DNA of 37,713 nt from NCBI RefSeq assembly GCF_000003605.2, contig NW_003131858.1:221192-258904 (forward strand), written 5' to 3'. The translations under genes were made by a program, and so were the position numbers. Below, in pieces: positions 31,363-37,713 of this stretch (position 1 is its first letter; each line of letters begins with the position of its first letter). The DNA comes from Saccoglossus kowalevskii. Taxonomy: Eukaryota; Hemichordata; Enteropneusta; Harrimaniidae. The notes beneath the pieces are model-generated. The model was not told where the DNA came from. It saw only the letters and a program-made list of their open reading frames with translations, and did not search any database.

Positions 31363-31905
31363 GAAAACTCTCCTCATTCAATTCCTGCATGTTATATTAC
31401 AAAACGTTTCATAAATTCAAGGGTAAAATATTTTCAGTTTTAATACGATTATTATTAATCGTGTGGGCGATGTAGTGCATCCAATCACCAATTTGTTCCT
31501 GTGCGTCATTTCTACCAGTCCTGTCTTTTGTAACATGACAAACTTGCTCTATTTAATCCAACAAGAATATATTTCAATACGTATTAAATAAACAATCATT
31601 TTATTCCAGCAAATGTGAATTAAAAGTTAATTACTATGAATCCATAATAGGAGGTCCGGAAGATTTAAATCGTGTAAAACGTGTTTCTGAAGGCCACATG
31701 ACAGGCGACGACAACACATACTGTTACATTCATATATAGCGGTCTCATGCTCGAGATTAAAGAATCGTAAGCGTCAATAAATCTCTGTTCAAGGACGGAA
31801 GAAATGCTTAGTGTTAAGAAAGCTTAGATTTCGACAATAATACCACAAAATTGCCTTTAACTTTATAACATATATGTATGATTTGAAATGGGAGAATGTC
31901 TGTAA
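31363..31905. other. AT-rich stretch with no recognised feature
   Basis: A minus-strand AATAAA (TTTATT at about 31599) lies some 300 bp downstream of the candidate minus exon 31906-32096. Nothing else is supported. Confidence 0.35.
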
Positions 31906-32096
31906 CTATGCTTTTTTTTCGAAATCAATTTTGTCTGTTATAAAACTATTCCACAATGCATCAAACCCAGCAGGTAAATATGGAATTCGGTCGTTTATCG
32001 CTAAATAAATCATATAACAAATTATTGAAAAAAATATTGTTTCTGACATATCGGGTAGCAGTAAAGAAAATGACACGCTGGGATTTTCGAATGTTT
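31906..32096 (-). CDS. possible terminal exon, hypothetical
   Basis: On the minus strand a strong acceptor, GCCGTGCTTCCTTTTAG, ends at 32097. After two leading bases a frame stays open for 62 codons to TAG at 31906-31908. The peptide starts TFENPSVSFSLLLPDMSETI and has a hydrophobic middle (FFSIICYMIYLAI). The end is polar (SFITDKIDFEKKA). No ATG begins it, so an upstream exon would be needed. A minus-strand AATAAA at about 31604 is a possible transcript end. The acceptor and composition make it one of the better exon-like pieces, but there is no family match. Confidence 0.18.
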
Positions 32097-32283
32097 CTAA
32101 AAGGAAGCACGGCAAACGTGGTCCAATGAAGGGTTTCGTCAGAGTGTAATTACTTTGTCAAACAGCAATACAAAATGTCCGTCATAGTCTAGAATCCAAG
32201 GAAGATAATGCATATTGGTATTATGATTCAAATTTGTCAAAAGGGCATTCCATGTGAAATGTATGATATAATGTAAATCTGCC

Positions 32284-32505
32284 ATGATATGGATATTGTG
32301 TTATATGTTTGTTTGGCAATCTGTCATAGTCAGTGAAATGAAAGATGAAATTATGCTGCTTTCCCATTCATTCAACGTCTGTCTGCAGGGACGTTCGATG
32401 AGTTCACCTTATATGACAACTGGAATTAAAGTATGCTTTCTCCGGAAACTCCAGAGACACGTACGATTGAATTATTTAATTGACAATTATGAAAACGCCA
32501 ATTAA
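32284..32505 (+). CDS. candidate small secreted protein, 73 aa
   Basis: An ATG at 32284 in a good context (GCCATGA) opens 73 codons to TAA. Residues 1-17 (MIWILCYMFVWQSVIVS) form a hydrophobic signal-peptide-like start, with V-x-S before an acidic and basic stretch (EMKDE). The mature part is basic, with LRKLQRHVR near residue 54-62 and cysteines at about 34 and 52. A strong acceptor, ACGTCTGTCTGCAG, ends at 32388 inside the frame. The downstream half (from GRSMSSPYMTT) could therefore instead be an exon joined to something upstream. No homology is recognised. It is a single-exon microprotein candidate or chance. Confidence 0.25.
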   Translation: MIWILCYMFVWQSVIVSEMKDEIMLLSHSFNVCLQGRSMSSPYMTTGIKVCFLRKLQRHVRLNYLIDNYENAN

Positions 32506-33032
32506 TATTAAGCATGTTATTTTTTTCTGTAATTGTGTCATTCTAGTAGCCTGGCATGTGAATTCTTTCTTCATTATCTAACATCGACACGCTAATGGAA
32601 ATTCTAGCCGTAGAACGTGTGCAGCGTGTATACCACGCCATTCAGTCAGTCAGTCAGTCAGTCACCAATGGTGGACACGAATCTTGTTTGAATCATGCTT
32701 ACACGCTGACTAACCGCCCCCGACTGATAACGATCCGTACGTGCATGTTTAAACATATATTGAAAGGATTCTGAAAAGTACAATACATCTTTATCAAGGG
32801 ATTCGCATATTTAATCACACCTTCACGTAGGAAATTATTTGCCATAGGCTTTGGGCGAATCCTTTGTGTTTAAAAAATACATTAAATGTCATCCTGATTA
32901 TTAACACAGTTGTAGTAAATCACCAATAAGAGTGAGTGATGTGACGTATTGATTGGTCTTATTACTGAAACTACCTGACCGAAATATCTATTTAGAAGAC
33001 ACCGCCATGCGTGTAACTATCAATTGGAACTA
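32506..33032. other. stretch with a CAGT microsatellite
   Basis: Apart from the CAGT tract at 32643 nothing is supported. Confidence 0.4.
32643..32664. repeat. (CAGT)5 microsatellite
   Basis: Five perfect CAGT copies plus CA. A short simple repeat. Confidence 0.95.
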
Positions 33033-33744
33033 ATGGAACGCGGTGCGAATCGGGAGTACTACGAAATGTTGTTGTGGTTTCACGATCACGTACGATCAGC
33101 TCCCGCGTTCAGTTTGCTGTCGATCTTTGTAAATACTACGGCTACTTTACAGCACGTATGGAAATACTCCGATGTAACAAACATAGTTAGTTATAATTTC
33201 GAGACGTGTTGACACTGTTACGTGTACTTTAAAGTGTGATGGTCTCCCACAGCGCGCGTTCGAATTATATGAACATAAATACACATGTTTTGCCCACTAC
33301 AACCTAGCGAGTGGATTATGTAGTAAGCGCACGGTGTGCTTCTGATCGTGTAGGTCTATGCCTCGATATAATTTCACAATGATCACAGACCATTTTCTAT
33401 CGTGTACTTTGTTATGGTAGCCAGGTGTAAATGCTGGCGTTTAGAGAGAAATGTGAGACTAGCCATGGTTTCGCGACTCATATTTCAACGATCGGAATAT
33501 TGCCTTGACCCGCCGCGGATTCAAGCATGTCAAAGAATCTTTACCCAAATACATACATTTCATGTTTTCATAGAGCAGCATTTATTTTGATTGTATGTAG
33601 GTCTCCAGCCATCGCAATCACAGTTTTGCGTCATTTTTATTAGAAAAAAGCAAAAAAACAAATTACAGTAGTAATCACAACACATAATTGAAGTAACAAT
33701 AAGAATACAATTTCCAATAGGTGATTTTCCGAACAATTGCGAGA
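33033..33744. other. CpG-containing stretch with short frames, no supported gene
   Basis: CpG is more frequent here than in most of the window. + frames from ATG at 33033 (59 codons, starting MERGANREYYEMLLW) and at 33402 or nearby are open, but they lack signal peptides, splice context or motifs. I leave them uncalled. Confidence 0.3.
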
Positions 33745-33763
33745 TCTCGCGAGATGCATAAAA
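33745..33763. promoter_or_regulatory. CGCG element with adjacent TATA-like word
   Basis: TCTCGCGAGA (33745-33754) is the exact palindromic CGCG promoter element known from vertebrate CpG-island promoters, where BANP binds it. CATAAAAG (about 33757) and several CpG follow. A promoter is possible, but no first exon is apparent on either strand. Conservation of this element in the source organism is an assumption. Confidence 0.3.
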
Positions 33764-33964
33764 GACGCGCGTCGAACGTCTGCCGCAAAAATCGAACGAT
33801 TTGATTTTGAACTTGAATTTCTTTATTTCGCAGCTTACATTGACCGGCCGATCTTCGACAGAGGAATATTGCTTCCAAATACCCTTACTTAATCGAAATT
33901 GCCTATCATCAAATGTGGACAGCACTTTATTAAGCATGGAAATGTCCCCGAAATACTTTCGCGT

Positions 33965-34087
33965 TTGTCGAATCCCACGCGATGTTTGACGCGACTACGA
34001 CGCTATGACCTTTGTTTGTCCTGTTTTTACGTTCGATTTCACGCATAACGCGTGATTCTCGCAGTGAACGGAAAATGGTCTATTCCC
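33965..34087 (+). repeat. dispersed repeat, copy 2
   Basis: The partner of 28674-28793: shared CGACGCTATGAC, TTTGTTTGTCCTGTTTTTAC, GTTCGATTTCACGCATAACG, GTGAACGGAAAATGG and TCTATT. The two copies share their outer limits within a few bases, so this is a real unit and not a chance match. Confidence 0.8.
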
Positions 34088-34721
34088 ACTGTAGACTAAC
34101 AGTTCTTCTGTGAGATTCTACTAGCAATGATAAGTATCCCAGATCTCTGATTAAACCAAACGTATTCACACCAATATTTACATAAACTATTTCGATGTCC
34201 TCGTTCCCACATTAGGAATAGCCTCTTGATGGATTTGTTGGGTAATATGAAGTCTTCCATTTTTATAGTTTGTATCTAGAATTGTTAAACATTGTTTAAC
34301 TTGTTTACTGCATAAAGCTAACGTACTACAGTCATCAAACACAGTGCCGCTTAGTGAGCTTTCACCCGCGTCATTCAAGTATAGCTCTTACAGAATATTA
34401 AGTGTGTGCTTCCTTGATGTTGGTAAGTGTTATTCCTCACACCTCAATCTTACATCTATACAAAGACGCACGTATTGCTAAAAGACCCTTTGAAATGGTG
34501 GTACTGTCTAACTATAAATCGAACTGAATGCTGTAAGGGGAACTAAATTACTAATAAAGCAGGAATATCGCGTCAATCTCCTTTAAAATGATTATTAGGA
34601 TGTAGTGACGCATTTGGGGTAGTTTACTCGATAGACAATTTGATAGTATTTTTGTTTTACGACCATTGGGTATTATGTTTCCGATCTCGGGTAGTTTTTT
34701 TTTAACATTTTTCGACACAGT
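34088..34721. other. AT-rich stretch, one weak exon-like piece
   Basis: A + frame ending in a consensus donor (GTTG followed by GTAAGT at 34422) is open for about 50 codons. Its best acceptor, GTACTACAG at about 34330, is poor. I do not call it. Confidence 0.3.
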
Positions 34722-34744
34722 TGGACCCGCGGCGTAAGGGTCCA
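34722..34744. repeat. short hairpin TGGACCC...GGGTCCA
   Basis: A 7-bp perfect stem with a 9-nt loop, within a small GC-rich island (34720-34815). The island also has AAGCCACGGTTGGCTT and an NRF1-like half site ATGCGCAG. It is possibly a decayed element or promoter fragment. Confidence 0.45.
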
Positions 34745-34829
34745 CGTAATAACCTGCCAACGTATGCACCTGGAGGCGCGAAGCCACGGTTGGCTTGCAG
34801 ACATGCGCAGTACTTTAATTTATAGTTTC

Positions 34830-37713
34830 TTGGATTGAACTCATTTATTGTATTGCTTTTTTGATACGTTTTCCTGGTCACGTAACTAATTAAGTTTGCT
34901 TTTTTCATCGGAAGTGCAGAGCAGAATGATTACGGAAACCTTTCAGGTAAAAGTACATGATTTGAAAAAAAATGAAAACATGTGCGTACTCATATGATGA
35001 ATAACAGCTTAAATGAAGTTCCATGAATGCAAAAAAATCAATTTCAATCAGTGCGCTTAATTGTTACAAAATGACTGCAGGTCATCACAGGTTAAAGTGT
35101 TTCAAACTCAATAATAGATGTCGTTAAATATTTTTTTTTTCTTTTACAGTTTCTCTGTATATGTGGGCAAATTATTGAAAGTTGAAATATTAATAAGAAA
35201 ACAGATAAAAGAATAGATGTGATTAAAGTGCGTGTCGGGCGACTAGGGATATAGTAGAAGAAATGAATGAAAATACGTTATAATAGTATCGTGAACATAG
35301 TGAAAGCAAGATAACATTGTTTGGACATGTAACACGCGCGAAGAACACCATTCGAAATGTACGAAATCGAAATCAACTTGTGAGTAACAATAACGGTGGA
35401 ACATTTAATAATCGATAACATCAGGTAGCAGACTCACGAGGGCGCAGTTGATGCATTGAGATGATGGCTTCCATCAAATGTAACGCTTTGTAACGTACCA
35501 CACTTACTCGTGTATATTGCCATTATACAATGACAAATATACAGAAAAGTATCTGGAATATTTGTAGCAACATATTCAGTAATAAAACAGAACACGATTG
35601 TCGATTGGCATTGCCCGAATAAAACCTCGACTCCGTCTCATATTTCAGTGTTAGTTGTCAAAATAAGTCTTGGTCAGAAAATACGTCAATACATGATGGT
35701 GATCTATATCATATGAACCTGAACCGATACATTATTTATAATTGGCAGATTTAATGTAATATAGCCGAACAATGCCCTTAATCCTAAAAGGTATATCACA
35801 GACGACAGGAAATTGATCCATGAACGTGATGCATATAACTACGCGAGTTCGAATTTCGTGTAAACAAACAATGCATTCGTACACGCATTGTTTTCATCGC
35901 AGGAGATCCATATCACATTGAATCAACACGATGTGGTGCGACCACGAAGAAACTAGCCTATATTCTAGCATGCACGTTTATGTAATGTTGATTTGCTAAT
36001 CCACGTGAATGTTTGTTTGTGTGTACTAACAATTCACATCTTTACGTCATTGTATGTTTTTTTCAGTGCGCGCAAGAACAAAATGCAAAAAAAGGTATTA
36101 AAACGGTCTTACTTATTAAAACATCGCCACATGCATCTCACATACTATATTCAAGATTGAGATTATATTAATGTTTGTTTGTTTATGTGTTTGTTTTTTG
36201 TATATTTAAGAGAAGTATATTTAAATGTCCAACATGAAAATATCATGTAAAAAATAATCTTTAACTGCTGCGCCTTTGATCAGTGCACATACACCTAAAA
36301 TACTAATTAACTAATTTTACACCGAAGAACACAACATGTTATACACGTACTGGCAAGTTGATATGTTCACGGATATGTAACAACAGAACAATTTATCTAA
36401 AACAGAGAATTAACCCAGAAATAAATGTGTAAGTCTTTGTCTCTTGAGTTAAGCGCATACATAAACAAAGTGCTAATTTTAATAGTTATAGAAACCTAAA
36501 TTGAAGGTATGTACTTCGCATTATGGATTATAAATTGTAGAAGATTATGCTCAAAGGGTGGATGGAAGGCAATTTTGGAGTGGCTAAGACTCTCATCATT
36601 TTGGAGCTTGTAAACTATAAAATGCCCACAATGCTCTGCTTCGTTTTGCACTTAGATATTTTCTCTATTATTACCCTAGTTACTTGCGTTACCAGCTTAC
36701 TCGGTGAATGACTTGGAATGTTTGTTCGGGTATTAACATGCATGATAGTACCTTCAAGCATTTAATGTGATTGTTTGTGACGGACCTTACTTGTTATCCA
36801 CAAGTGTTGATACTTTGCTTTTCAAGGATAGTGTAGTCACTAATCCGACTAAGTTCTTGGTTGCCTAGCTACGTACGGAAACGCCTCAGAGAAACAATTT
36901 CCAGCTTTCGCGTTAGCGATGTACGATTCAGCAACAAACACATGCAAACGTCAACCTGATTGAATATTTTAACCGGTCTAATAGCCAAATATAGGGCGGC
37001 AGTCGTCGTGCCGAGTCCTGTTCGATATGGGAAGTATACAACGCGTGTAAAATACAATGTTTGTTCACATAGTAATGGTTTTCATGTCACCCTAATAGTA
37101 ACGTTGCGTATATGTCTAAATGTTTACAGCGATGAACTTGGGAATGTAGCGGCGTTCTTTAGAGCCGATAATCAAGATGTGTGTCTCATCTAACGCACTT
37201 AAACTGCTCAAACTACTACATAGCTTGTTGGAGTACTCGAAGTTCATTTCACTTTTTGTTATTGGGGACCCGGGGTCATTCTCAAGTTACGCGAATCCTA
37301 CGAAATGTCACAGTTATCGAATGAGTTCAACGTGTTGACATATATGATCATCCAGGAATTACGGAAACACCACTCGAAGTCTCGGGGTATAGAAATAAAA
37401 CAGATTTACATTTTGGTATTTTTTTATTTGCTTTAGCTTGATATTTTAGAATATGTAAGTCAGTTTATCTTGATTTATTCATAAGTCAGTTTGACAGCCA
37501 CTTTTTCCTTTATCTAATATCCAAATCGGTGTGTCCCATAAGAAAATAATTATCTAGGATTAATACTAATAGTCATCTCCGATGTTGTCTTGTGACATGC
37601 ATTTATATAAATGGTTTCAAGCTGGCAGATAATACTATCATGGTTTCAATATTTTATTAGTTATCATTGATAACGTTCAGCAGCATTACATCATTGTTTT
37701 GTCAATTTTAGGT
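34830..37713. other. AT-rich stretch to the window end, nothing supported
   Basis: Nearly 2.9 kb without a convincing gene, RNA or repeat with a second copy in the window. GC and CpG rise slightly at 36850-37060, where two opposite short frames overlap. Confidence 0.4.

Noticed and set aside
33560-33937. 125-codon minus frame
   Set aside because: It runs through the CGCG element and simple AT sequence, with no splice context, conserved motif or plausible start. Its length is within chance.
35840-35865. tRNA T-loop-like GAGTTCGAATTTCG
   Set aside because: The five-base stem does not form and no A box or acceptor stem lies upstream.

Overview
The window reads as AT-rich, gene-poor nuclear DNA from an animal, most likely an invertebrate. 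It has microsatellites, a long minisatellite, a probable solo LTR, a TTAA-flanked non-autonomous DNA transposon, a tRNA-derived SINE-like head, palindrome-bearing tandem repeats and two assembly gaps of N (50 and 610 bases). There are no operons, Shine-Dalgarno sites, bacterial genes, intact tRNA or rRNA genes, or CRISPR arrays. I could not recognise any protein family, so the species and the host gene remain unidentified. The window could equally be intergenic or lie inside a large intron.

Layout. 1-83 is an (ATT)n tract. From about 1.0 to 7.0 kb an old repeat family is present in several copies. Two adjacent direct copies (3261-3866 and 3871-5067) are still close in sequence. The second is split by a ~578-bp insertion with the marks of a solo LTR (TG start, 5-bp duplication ACTAG, internal CCAAT and TATA-like boxes), and the first copy preserves the unoccupied site. 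At 7681-8438 there is a 38-unit, 20-bp minisatellite. Twenty-nine units carry a perfect POU octamer (ATGCAAAT), and three unit types recur as a 60-bp higher-order pattern. 11919-12827 is a TTAA-flanked element with terminal inverted repeats. 13.86-14.44 kb and 29.28-29.46 kb are CpG-rich islands against the AT background and could be promoter or first-exon regions. 20440-20646 is a near-perfect recent 103-bp tandem duplication. 26310-26906 is an array of ~150-bp units centred on GGCC palindromes that runs up to the large assembly gap. A ~120-bp sequence is repeated at 28.67 and 33.97 kb.

Coding potential. No convincing multi-exon gene can be assembled. The longest stop-free frames are about what chance gives in DNA this AT-rich. 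Several short pieces still deserve a transcript check because they combine a start codon, a signal-peptide-like hydrophobic segment and a good splice site, or a strong acceptor and an open terminal frame. The most interesting is a pair of phase-compatible pieces, 2869-2909 and 8515-8665. Together they could encode a small secreted cysteine-bearing peptide, and the intron between them would contain both the solo LTR and the octamer minisatellite. Other candidates lie at 1636-1696, 30976-31058 and 32284-32505 (+) and at 23092-23271 (-). All are given low confidence.
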